Below, in pieces: positions 8,420 to 15,425 of a stretch of 48,070 nt of DNA. A model generated the notes under the pieces. That model was not told where the DNA came from. It saw only the letters and a list, made by a program, of their open reading frames with translations, and did not search any database. Positions within the stretch are counted from its first letter, which is position 1. Every line of letters begins with the position of its first letter. The DNA is taken from assembly GCA_903970475.1 (NCBI GenBank), contig CAJCIQ010000005.1, forward strand, positions 1-48,070, read 5' to 3'. This DNA is from Beijerinckiaceae bacterium. Its GTDB lineage: Bacteria; Bacteroidota; Bacteroidia; Chitinophagales; Chitinophagaceae. The translations under genes and the position numbers were made by a program.

Positions 8420-9875
8420 CAGATCCATTGAGTTCATCCAATATACTTTTGACCCTCGTTTCATAGTATACAGAAGAGTCTGCCGATGTTGTATGCGCCA
8501 GACGCCGGTACATGAATCCGTAACTATCCAAGCGGGCATTACAATATTCCACAAACAAGGGAACCCTGTCTTTCAAACCCTTTGGTAATGCCAGGGACTC
8601 GGACTGTTGCATCAGCATTAATGCCTGATTCCAACAGTTTATCCCGCTGTCCTGAATGGAGGCAAGCAGATGGGGATTCGTTGTGTCTCCCAATAGTTCA
8701 TAAACCTTAAGCGCCCGTTTTTCCAAAACAGCGAACTCATTCATATTTTTCTGGTATAGCACAATATCCTTATTGGTATTCTGGTACAATAGCCACATGG
8801 CAACTCCCGCCACCAATATGGAGCCTATAACCGATGCGTAACGCCAGCGTTCCGTTTTCAACCCAGGATAGAAGATGTATCCAATGACGAACCCACTCAG
8901 TAGTCCACCTATATGGGCCGAATTATCTATGTTTCCCTTGAGCCCAAACAACAAGTTATATCCAATGAAAATGGCCATACTGCTAAGCAAGGGTTTGCGG
9001 GCGTTGGCATGAATGACATTCGTGGTAATCAGCGCCAGAAAGACTCCATACATCCCGAAAATGGCGCCTGAAGCCCCTGCACTTACTACTTGGTCGTGCC
9101 AGAATATACTGGTCATAGAGGAGACGAATCCGGTCAATACGTAAGCCAGCGCAAACCTCCATTTTCCCAACAAAGGCTCCAACAGGAAACCGATGTACAT
9201 GAACGCATACATATTCAACAACAGATGCATCAACCCAATGTGGAGGAACATACAGGTCAGTAGCCTCCACCATTCACCGTTTAAGGTCAGGGCCCTGAAA
9301 TTACCACCCCATCGGAGAACAGTGTCCGTATTGGGTCCGAACAGGTTTTGGGCTATATCTGGCCCACTGAGCACCATGATGATAAACAAAAGGATATTGA
9401 TATCAATGATCAAAGGGGTCATGAAGAATCCCGGCTTAGGGACAAACAAGGACCAAAAGCTACCTTTCGGAGCGGAGGCCTGGGCCTCTTGCTGAGCCGG
9501 AGAAACATAGTCCTCCCTGGACTGCATTTGCGTGTAGGAGGTTTCCAGGTGCTCCAGCGTAACGCCGTCCTTCTTTGTATCGTAGAGCTGGATAAACCGG
9601 TCTACGCACCTTTTGTTTTTTCCCCAATCCATTAGCTCGCGCCCAATCGATTCACTCTTTAGGTGAACCAGACCATTGTCAATAACAATTGTAAACCGAC
9701 CTTTCCAACTGAAAACCCCGGTTGAGGTAAAGGCCGTCATACCCATATCGCCAACCTCCTGTACTTTCCAGTCCAATTCTTTGACAACATCTAAAGCCAA
9801 TACCATAAAATGTTGGGGAGTCATCTGATCCAGACCCAGATCAATTGCATAGTGCGGATTAAAACCAAAAGCCAT
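8412..9875 (-). CDS. Rhomboid family intramembrane serine protease with N-terminal extension
   Basis: Inner-membrane protease of 487 residues that cleaves transmembrane helices. The first ~140 residues form a soluble domain seen with rhomboids of this group; no catalytic motif was recognised there. The membrane part begins near residue 155. It includes the EWWRLLTCMFLHIGLMHLLLNMYAF segment with the oxyanion Asn, the catalytic Ser in SAGASGAIFG (about 267) and the catalytic His in NSAHIGGLLSG (about 319). The C-terminal ~120 residues beyond the last helix are soluble and unassigned. It stands alone, converging on the PLP enzyme gene and separated by 124 bp from the SRPBCC gene. Substrates cannot be inferred. 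Confidence 0.93.
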   Translation of the reverse strand: MAFGFNPHYAIDLGLDQMTPQHFMVLALDVVKELDWKVQEVGDMGMTAFTSTGVFSWKGRFTIVIDNGLVHLKSESIGRELMDWGKNKRCVDRFIQLYDTKKDGVTLEHLETSYTQMQSREDYVSPAQQEAQASAPKGSFWSLFVPKPGFFMTPLIIDINILLFIIMVLSGPDIAQNLFGPNTDTVLRWGGNFRALTLNGEWWRLLTCMFLHIGLMHLLLNMYAFMYIGFLLEPLLGKWRFALAYVLTGFVSSMTSIFWHDQVVSAGASGAIFGMYGVFLALITTNVIHANARKPLLSSMAIFIGYNLLFGLKGNIDNSAHIGGLLSGFVIGYIFYPGLKTERWRYASVIGSILVAGVAMWLLYQNTNKDIVLYQKNMNEFAVLEKRALKVYELLGDTTNPHLLASIQDSGINCWNQALMLMQQSESLALPKGLKDRVPLFVEYCNARLDSYGFMYRRLAHTTSADSSVYYETRVKSILDELNGSVK

Positions 9876-9999
9876 GATTGCGATTTTGAGGTAAGCCCCT
9901 AAAATACAATAAAATTCTATTCCCCACCCTCCGCGTATTGTATAAAGGGTTAAAGTGCCGCTCCTGGTCCCGGCTCAGATGAAACAGTTCGGCTACGAT

Positions 10000-10464
10000 C
10001 TAAGAGGATATTTCATTCAGCCCAACCTGATGACTATTACTATATATGGCAACCGGAATACCTGGTGCAACCTGGACTTCCGCCTGCAACCTGCTGAGAC
10101 CTTCACCCCATGCCCGGCTTAGGCCGAACAGCAGCATATCCATGGCCAGGGCGATTTCCGGTATGCAATGGAGCACTTGAACTTTTAGCATAAGTCTCGT
10201 AATTCCTTTCTCCTCTAAAAAGGTAACCGTATAACTAAGTTCCAGTTCTGTGTGTTGCCTGTCATCCTTTTTATTCATGACCCAAACCAGCATTTCTGGC
10301 GCTGATACTTCCAGGTAATGGCCCTCTATGGGACGTCCCCACCAGCGGGATAAACTTTCCGGATCGGTCCACATCTGGAAGACCAGCTCTCTTGGCGCAT
10401 CAATGAGTCGGGAAATCAGGAGGCCTTCTCCGGAGGTTGAAATGTCCATCAACTTATTTACCAT
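10000..10464 (-). CDS. SRPBCC (AHSA1-like) protein with apparent internal deletion
   Basis: Small START-like hydrophobic-cavity protein of 154 residues, second gene of an ArsR-SRPBCC pair. The start (GLLISRLIDAPRELVFQMWTDPESLSRWWG) is typical, but WWG runs almost directly into EGHYLEVSAPEMLVWV. In this family about 30-40 residues normally intervene, including the DxRPGG strand pair. The reading frame is kept and the rest (TVTFLEEKGITRLMLKVQVL, then the final helix GWGEGLSRL-like) looks normal, so the gene may be either a functional short form or a decayed one. Its ATG overlaps the ArsR stop region by 11 bp, which implies translational coupling. Confidence 0.85.
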   Translation of the reverse strand: MVNKLMDISTSGEGLLISRLIDAPRELVFQMWTDPESLSRWWGRPIEGHYLEVSAPEMLVWVMNKKDDRQHTELELSYTVTFLEEKGITRLMLKVQVLHCIPEIALAMDMLLFGLSRAWGEGLSRLQAEVQVAPGIPVAIYSNSHQVGLNEISS

Positions 10465-10786
10465 AATCTTCCCGTTTGGTTTGTATGTCTTTTAAAACCT
10501 GGTCCAACTTGTCAAAGCGTTCATGCCAGAACTGTCTATAAGCAAATAACCAATCCCAGATTTCTCCCAACTTTTCCATTTTAGCTTCACAGACCCTTTC
10601 CCTACCCTTTTGGTTTATGATGACCAACCCGCATTCCTTCAACACCTTCATATGTTGTGAAATGGCTGGGCGGCTTACGGAAAAATGCTCCGCCACCTGA
10701 TTGAGATTCAAAGGTTTTTGGGCCAACAGCCCCAGTATTGCCCTGCGATTAGGGTCGGCAACCGCCTGAAATACATCTCTACGCAT
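10454..10786 (-). CDS. ArsR-family winged-helix repressor
   Basis: Repressor of 110 residues with the compact ArsR winged helix: VADPNRRAILGLLAQKPLNLNQVAEHFSVSRPAISQHMKVLKECGLV, then the beta-wing and a C-terminal tryptophan-rich helix (WDWLFAYRQFWHERF). It lacks the CxC metal site of metal sensors and belongs to the branch paired with SRPBCC proteins. The ATG at 10786 was chosen because the -7 element lies at 10804-10811; an upstream in-frame start at 10822 would precede it. Two GTAAG-N6-CTTAC palindromes flank the -7 element, so negative autoregulation is strongly suggested. Confidence 0.93.
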   Translation of the reverse strand: MRRDVFQAVADPNRRAILGLLAQKPLNLNQVAEHFSVSRPAISQHMKVLKECGLVIINQKGRERVCEAKMEKLGEIWDWLFAYRQFWHERFDKLDQVLKDIQTKREDYGK

Positions 10787-10788
10787 AT

Positions 10789-10834
10789 GTAAGGGTTCAC
10801 TTACAAATATAAGCGTAAGCATTCACTTACGCAA
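10789..10834 (-). promoter_or_regulatory. ArsR promoter with two operator palindromes
   Basis: The minus-strand -7 element TATATTTG is at 10804-10811 and a -33 TTG at 10832-10834, 20 bp apart. Palindrome 1 (10789-10804) is GTAAG-N6-CTTAC, between the -7 and the start codon. Palindrome 2 (10813-10832) is GCGTAAG-N6-CTTACGC and fills the promoter spacer. Their centres are 26 bp apart. Occupancy of either would block RNA polymerase. Confidence 0.75.
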
Positions 10835-10842
10835 TAGGGAAT

Positions 10843-10880
10843 AAAAAAAGCCGCCAAAGTGATTAACCTTTAGGCGGCTT
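10843..10880 (-). terminator. Rho-independent terminator after the DUF1338 gene
   Basis: AAGCCGCC(T)AAAG pairs with CTTT-GGCGGCTT on the minus strand and is followed by a run of seven U residues (poly-A at 10843-10849 on the plus strand). It lies 22 bp beyond the stop of the lysine-catabolism gene and insulates the ArsR promoter. Confidence 0.85.
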
Positions 10881-10901
10881 AGGGTGCCCTTTTTAATGCG
10901 C

Positions 10902-11804
10902 TTATCGCTTCCCTACCTGTTCCAGGTAAGTGCTTTCAAATATTTTATCGGCGTTTCCGGCCTCAAAACCCTCCCTGCGGTGTTCCCGTTTCAGGTCGCT
11001 TTTGGGCAGGTTTCGAAACGGTTCCAGCACCTTCCTCTCCGCGAACTCCACATAAGACCCGGGGATCAATTGTGTTTCTCCGTTTTTAAAAGTAGCCTCA
11101 ACCATTTCGGCAACGGTAGAACTTTGCAGCAACAGGCCATCGGGGCTTACCTTGATTTCTCCTCCGGAGGTATTAAGGACTATACCCTTACGCTTCAGGA
11201 AGGCGTTGAAGGCTTCCAAGGTATCATAACCCGCTTTAAGGTTATGCACGCTCAGGGTAAAATGGTTCAGGTAATAGCGGTTATAGATCACCCAGGCGGC
11301 ATACTCACTTTCAGCGGCCAGGGCCTTATAGTCCTCAATGGTAGGCACTTCCCAGGAAGAAGTATGGAGATAGGCATCAATGGCAGTTGTATCAGAAAGG
11401 TCCAGGCTGTCCACCGGATCGGACGGGACGCACTTCGTATAGGCGTGAATGATGTCCTGAACTTTGGGGCTTAAATCCCCCACCCTCAATTCAGATATGA
11501 AGATCCTGGGCAATCCGGGCGTAGGTGGTGCATACCACCAGGCATTCAGTTTTTTCTCACCAAAAAAGTAATAATCCCTTTTTGTATAACCGAAGTGAAG
11601 GAAGATCTTTTCTAAAGAAGCAACACCCAGGTGTGGAACGCCCAGGGTCCTGAAGGCTATATGATCATTTTCCACTTCGGCTTCCGAGGCGATAATGCCT
11701 TCGGCCACCATGGCTTTTAATATAATACCCACATCGGGTACTCGCTGGCGGTATCTTCCTACCAGACCTTGCATGACGATTTGAAGATCTTTATCGATAG
11801 ACAT
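10902..11804 (-). CDS. DUF1338 protein, 2-oxoadipate dioxygenase/decarboxylase (HglS-like)
   Basis: Fe(II)-dependent enzyme of the HglS family, which converts 2-oxoadipate to 2-hydroxyglutarate in lysine breakdown. The expected metal triad is visible: His48 in ENDHIAFRT, His181 in LNHFTLSVH and Glu253 in PGSYVEFAER. Further family blocks are FGEKKLNAWWYAPP and RIFISEL. At 300 residues it is shorter than Pseudomonas HglS (about 460), as seems usual for Bacteroidota members. The gene upstream on the same strand is a saccharopine dehydrogenase, the earlier step of the same pathway, which supports the assignment. The two are separated by 133 bp containing a stem-loop. A terminator follows directly. 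Confidence 0.87.
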   Translation of the reverse strand: MSIDKDLQIVMQGLVGRYRQRVPDVGIILKAMVAEGIIASEAEVENDHIAFRTLGVPHLGVASLEKIFLHFGYTKRDYYFFGEKKLNAWWYAPPTPGLPRIFISELRVGDLSPKVQDIIHAYTKCVPSDPVDSLDLSDTTAIDAYLHTSSWEVPTIEDYKALAAESEYAAWVIYNRYYLNHFTLSVHNLKAGYDTLEAFNAFLKRKGIVLNTSGGEIKVSPDGLLLQSSTVAEMVEATFKNGETQLIPGSYVEFAERKVLEPFRNLPKSDLKREHRREGFEAGNADKIFESTYLEQVGKR

Positions 11805-11834
11805 GTAAAAAGCTTTTGGGGAAGGAAGAAGAAG

Positions 11835-11860
11835 ATACCCCGCAGATAACCACGGGGTAT
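11835..11860. terminator. Stem-loop between the two lysine-catabolism genes
   Basis: A perfect 8-bp stem, ATACCCCG (11835-11842) and CGGGGTAT (11853-11860), with a 10-nt loop. The T-run (TATTTTTCTC) follows on the plus strand, whereas both flanking genes read on the minus strand, where the stem is followed only by CTTCTTCTTCC. It could be a processing or attenuation site rather than a classical terminator. Confidence 0.45.
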
Positions 11861-11937
11861 TTTTCTCTTCATCTCAGATGTGACAAGGCTCCCAGGACCG
11901 GTAACGTGAATGGCCGGATGATCCCTGGGTAGTATTT

Positions 11938-13017
11938 TTAATTTGACGCTTCATGATTAAAGGCCGCTCCATAGAGACGTCCCCATTTAGTAAGGGAAAA
12001 GTCTTCCAGGCTAATGTCTTCCTGGCGTACAAAGCCCTTTTGAGGAAGCTGACCGTTGATCACCAACTCCACCACCGCAGCCACGGAGGCGGCCGTCGTC
12101 CAGGAAATGGCCCTCCAACGCCTCCCCTCCAAGACCTGTGGATGATAGGCCTTGTAAAACTCTTTCCTATGCAATTCATTTCCAATCCAACCCTCTACCA
12201 CCGCATACACATACACCACGTCCTCTGAAACCGGGGGTTTGGCCTCGGTAAGGATTTGCTCTGCCAATTCCTTTTTCTCTTTTAAGATTAACTCGTACAA
12301 TAAGAAACGCATCAATTTAGCGTGTCCCGGATAGCGAATGGTCTTGTAATTGAGCGTATCTACCTTTCCTTCCAGGGTTTCACACAGTGTACCCAATCCC
12401 CCGGAAGTGGAAAAGGCTTCAAATTCCTGTCCCTCTATATTGATTGTTTCTATTCCATCCAAGGAAGGAACCATCTTTCTCACCCCGTTATGGATTACCT
12501 CCGCGTCATTAATATATTCATTAATCACGCCGGCAGGAGACCAGGTAAAGGAGTACCCCAACAGCCCGTTAGGATACCTGGGAAGGGCCCCTACCCTCAA
12601 TTCAATGTCCCTCAATTTGGTGAAGGATTTACACAGATCAGCACCTACAATACCTATGAAACCCGGAGCCAGTCCGCATTGAGGGATCATGACTCCCTTG
12701 GACGTTTCCGCCATTTTACGGATGGCTTCAGTAGTCCTTACGTCTTCCGTGAGGTCAAAATAGTGAATTCCTAATTCATATGCAGCTTTAGCCACATTTA
12801 TTTGAAGATGATAAGGCAAACAAGACACAACAGCGTCTTTACCTTTCAAAAATTCCAACAACGCTTTGGGATCAGCCGTATCCCCTCTCACTGTATCAAA
12901 GGTTAATGGTACAGAGGGAACTTGCCTATCCAGGCCCGTTACTTTATATTCTGAACTGAGCAGGGTACCCACCAAAGAGCCCACCTTACCCAGGCCGGTC
13001 ACAGCAATATGTGTCAA
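11938..13017 (-). CDS. Saccharopine dehydrogenase-like protein
   Basis: NAD(P)-dependent enzyme of the saccharopine dehydrogenase family, 359 residues, cytosolic. The N-terminal Rossmann domain reads HIAVTGLGKVGSLVGTLL, with DAVVSCLPYHLQINVAKAA following. The second domain contains the catalytic-region block IPQCGLAPGFIGIVGADL and the SYSFTWSPAGVINEY-like segment typical of glutamate-forming (LYS9-type) enzymes. With the DUF1338 gene downstream it outlines lysine degradation through saccharopine, aminoadipate and 2-oxoadipate. The start appears to be TTG (13015-13017), since no in-frame ATG precedes the Rossmann motif and a stop lies five codons upstream. Substrate direction (oxidising saccharopine) is inferred from family and context. 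Confidence 0.88.
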   Translation of the reverse strand: MTHIAVTGLGKVGSLVGTLLSSEYKVTGLDRQVPSVPLTFDTVRGDTADPKALLEFLKGKDAVVSCLPYHLQINVAKAAYELGIHYFDLTEDVRTTEAIRKMAETSKGVMIPQCGLAPGFIGIVGADLCKSFTKLRDIELRVGALPRYPNGLLGYSFTWSPAGVINEYINDAEVIHNGVRKMVPSLDGIETINIEGQEFEAFSTSGGLGTLCETLEGKVDTLNYKTIRYPGHAKLMRFLLYELILKEKKELAEQILTEAKPPVSEDVVYVYAVVEGWIGNELHRKEFYKAYHPQVLEGRRWRAISWTTAASVAAVVELVINGQLPQKGFVRQEDISLEDFSLTKWGRLYGAAFNHEASN

Positions 13018-13190
13018 CGCCAGTAATGTTTAAAGTATGAAAACAAAAAATTGAGGAGAAAAGCTGGAAACAACTACAAGTAGCGTCAGGGCACATTGGC
13101 ACAGGCGCTCCGGAGATACGCCATGTACGAGCAGAATATATTTAGGGCCTTGTTCATTTATTTTTGGCAAACAGGGCCAAATATAGGGAT

Positions 13191-14237
13191 TTAAATGAAA
13201 TCAACAACCCTCCTTTCTTTATGGCTCAGATAGGCTAGTTCTATAACTTTAATGACCGCTATCCCATCTTCCCCAGCCACCGGGACCGATTGCCCTTCCC
13301 GGATGGCTGCGTGCAGTTGATCGTAGAACTCCATATAATTTCCTTTGAGGGAAGGAACATACTCCCTGATCACCGTTCCTTCCTTTTCCGTATGCAACAG
13401 TCCCCATTGGGATTCCGGCTCCTGCCCCCAGGCAATTCCTTCCGGCTTCACACCTGCCTGCAACATCTTTTCCTGCATATCGCTCCTGGGTTTTATGAAG
13501 GAACCCTTGCGCCCATAAAAAGAATAAGCGACTGGGGCTTCCCTGATTAAATAGCCTGATTTCAACCTAACCCGGAAACCTGGATAGTACAACAGGATCT
13601 CCATATAGTCGTCCACCTGAGATTGGGGCCTTTGAATGGCCATGTCCCCAAAAACAGCCTGGGGCTCACCAAAGAGTTGCAGCGCCTGATCAATCAGGTG
13701 TGCACCCAAATCATACACCAGTCCTGTTCCCGGCAATGGCGTTTCCTTGTGCTTTTTGGGACTGAGGTTAATCACAAAACGGTCATAGCGCATTTCCACT
13801 TCGGCCAGTTCACCTAATGATGCCCCATCCAACACCTGCCTGATCGTTTTATAATCACTGTCGTAACGCCGGTTTTGATAAACGGTCAAACACTTTTTGT
13901 TTTCTGCCGCCAGCTCGACCAACGCTTTGCACTCTGATGCGCTAACCGCAAAGGGCTTTTCCACCACCACATGCTTTCCAGCCTTTAATGCCGCCCGGGC
14001 ATATTCGAAATGCGTATAATTCGGCGTATTGACAATGACCAACTCCACCACAGGGTCACCAATGATCTCCTCCAGGGTTCGTTTGGTCAGCACCTCCGGG
14101 TACACCTCAACGGCCAGGTTCTTTTCCCTTTCCCAAACGGAATGGAATACAAACCCTGGGTTGAGGTTGATAAATGGCGCGTGAAACAGACGCCCGGACA
14201 TGCCAAAGCTGAGTAGGGAGGTTTTGATGGGTGTCAT
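13191..14237 (-). CDS. Gfo/Idh/MocA family NAD(P)-dependent oxidoreductase
   Basis: Sugar or inositol-type dehydrogenase of 348 residues, cytosolic. The N-terminal Rossmann fold (SLLSFGMSGRLFHAPFI, the YvaA/YdgJ-like SFGMSGxxFHAPF form) is followed by VIVNTPNYTHFEYARAALKAGKHVVVEKPFAV, containing the conserved EKP lysine. The C-terminal domain has GTGLVYDLGAHLIDQALQLFG with the catalytic-site Asp and His. An ATG at 14258 is also in frame and overlaps the stop of the decayed ATPase gene as ATGA; I chose 14237 because it starts directly before the fold. The substrate is unknown. It is not linked to a transporter or regulator here. Confidence 0.92.
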   Translation of the reverse strand: MTPIKTSLLSFGMSGRLFHAPFINLNPGFVFHSVWEREKNLAVEVYPEVLTKRTLEEIIGDPVVELVIVNTPNYTHFEYARAALKAGKHVVVEKPFAVSASECKALVELAAENKKCLTVYQNRRYDSDYKTIRQVLDGASLGELAEVEMRYDRFVINLSPKKHKETPLPGTGLVYDLGAHLIDQALQLFGEPQAVFGDMAIQRPQSQVDDYMEILLYYPGFRVRLKSGYLIREAPVAYSFYGRKGSFIKPRSDMQEKMLQAGVKPEGIAWGQEPESQWGLLHTEKEGTVIREYVPSLKGNYMEFYDQLHAAIREGQSVPVAGEDGIAVIKVIELAYLSHKERRVVDFI

Positions 14238-14254
14238 AGTATTTACAATTCTTG

Positions 14255-14709
14255 TCATTTCTTAAGGAATGCTACTACGCCAATGGCTTCTACATTTTCA
14301 CTCATGGTGTATTGCTCATTACCAGCGTAAATAACAAACTTATGTGTGGCTTTTATGTCTTCACAAGCAGTATAATAGCCCTTAGTCCATTTAGGTGCAA
14401 CAGGTCTTTTTATTTCAATGGCCCAGACTTGCTTATGGGGTCCTATCTGAACAAATCTGGTTTGCGTTGCACCACATCGATCATCAACAGTTGGTTGTCA
14501 AATCGTCTCAGATAAGTTTCAGGATCATCCAGCTTGCTTAAACCGGAATCTAACTTCAAGTCAAGATAAGAAGTCTTCTTTTTAACATCTGATCCTGCGA
14601 TTTGAAAGGCCAGCGTTGTTTTACCCACCTGTCTTGGGCCAACCAATGCTACAATGGGCATATTGGCAAGCGCATCGTTTAAATTATGTGATAAATCACG
14701 TTGTATCAT
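14255..14709 (-). pseudogene. AAA ATPase/DUF4143 gene with internal deletion and frameshift
   Basis: Remains of a roughly 400-residue AAA_14/DUF4143 ATPase. The first 87 codons from the ATG at 14709 encode a normal N-terminus with a Walker A motif (VALVGPRQVGKTTLAFQIAG), then YLRRFDNQLLMIDVVQRKPDLF, after which a TAG stop follows. In another frame the final C-terminal segment continues at once (QIGPHKQVWAIEIKRPVAPKW ... FVIYAGNEQYTMSENVEAI), ending with a TGA at 14255-14257. The middle of the protein, including the Walker B surroundings and most of DUF4143, is missing: about 800 bp were lost. A perfect-armed palindrome lies just before the start codon. Not expected to be functional. Confidence 0.85.
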
Positions 14710-14724
14710 GCGGGCAAATCTACC

Positions 14725-14773
14725 CTAAAACCAAGCGATTTGAAAGTTTGACTTTCAAATTCATTGGTTTTAG
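14725..14773. repeat. 49-nt near-perfect palindrome
   Basis: Outer arms CTAAAACCAA (14725-14734) and TTGGTTTTAG (14764-14773) match perfectly, as do inner arms ATTTGAAAGT (14738-14747) and ACTTTCAAAT (14751-14760). A 3-bp mismatch bulge (GCG/TCA) separates the arms and the loop is TTG. It lies 15 bp before the start codon of the decayed ATPase gene and upstream of the exonuclease gene. No U-run, so not a standard terminator. Confidence 0.85.
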
Positions 14774-14816
14774 CCCATTTGAGGGTCGTGCCCCGCAATT
14801 GATTATTTTTATCGGC

Positions 14817-15425
14817 GTGAACGAATTTCTACTTTTTATTGATACCGAAGCCTCTGGTTTGCCCAAAGATTGGGAACGTCCCTATGCCGCACCCGATAAC
14901 TGGCCCTATGCCGTACAAATCTCCTGGCTCATTTTTGACCAGGAGGGCATAAAAATAAAGGAGGAGGATCATTACATCAACGATAATGACTTTAGCATTG
15001 CTCCCGAAGCCTGGCGCATACATCACCTGAGGCAGGATTTTCTGGGAATCAATGGGAAAAGCCGTCTCAAGGTGCTGGAAATACTCCGCAAGGACATAGA
15101 AATGTATAACCCATTGCTGGTTGGACATTTCCTGACGCTTGATCTACACATACTGGGCGCAGAAAGCTATAGGGCCGGAATACCCAACCCCGTTGGTAAC
15201 AGTCCGGCCTATTGCACGATGTTGGGCACAAACCATCTGCAACCCAATCCCCAATTCCGGTACCTGAAGCTGGGACAATTGTACGAGCTGCTTTTTCGTA
15301 AGGTCCTGGAAAACGCGCATGACGCTTATTATGATGCCGCCGCCACCGCCGCCTGCTATTTTGAGCTCAGGCATAAGGGCATGATTAAAAAAGAAATTAA
15401 CTTGAGCATCACTCATCCATTATGA
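14817..15425 (+). CDS. DnaQ-like 3'-5' exonuclease (DEDDh)
   Basis: RNase T/DnaQ-superfamily 3'-5' exonuclease of about 202 residues. All DEDDh motifs are visible: Exo I FIDTEASGLP, Exo II around VGHFLTLDLHIL, and Exo III HDAYYDAAATAACYFEL (HxAxxDA). A GTG at 14817 is the best start because the domain begins at once; no ATG lies between the palindrome and Exo I. The last four bases overlap the next gene as ATGA, so translation is coupled to the cNMP/CBS/DUF294 gene. This gene pair recurs in other bacteria, which suggests a joint signalling or nucleotide-turnover task, but the substrate is not known. Confidence 0.88.
   Translation: MNEFLLFIDTEASGLPKDWERPYAAPDNWPYAVQISWLIFDQEGIKIKEEDHYINDNDFSIAPEAWRIHHLRQDFLGINGKSRLKVLEILRKDIEMYNPLLVGHFLTLDLHILGAESYRAGIPNPVGNSPAYCTMLGTNHLQPNPQFRYLKLGQLYELLFRKVLENAHDAYYDAAATAACYFELRHKGMIKKEINLSITHPL

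Noticed and set aside
10884..11474. 196-codon plus-strand frame opposite the DUF1338 gene
   Set aside because: The minus-strand frame carries all metal ligands and a downstream terminator; the plus frame is an antisense artefact.
14255..14709. Functional short ATPase
   Set aside because: The frame stops right after the N-terminal third and the conserved C-terminal residues continue in another frame, so it is decayed.
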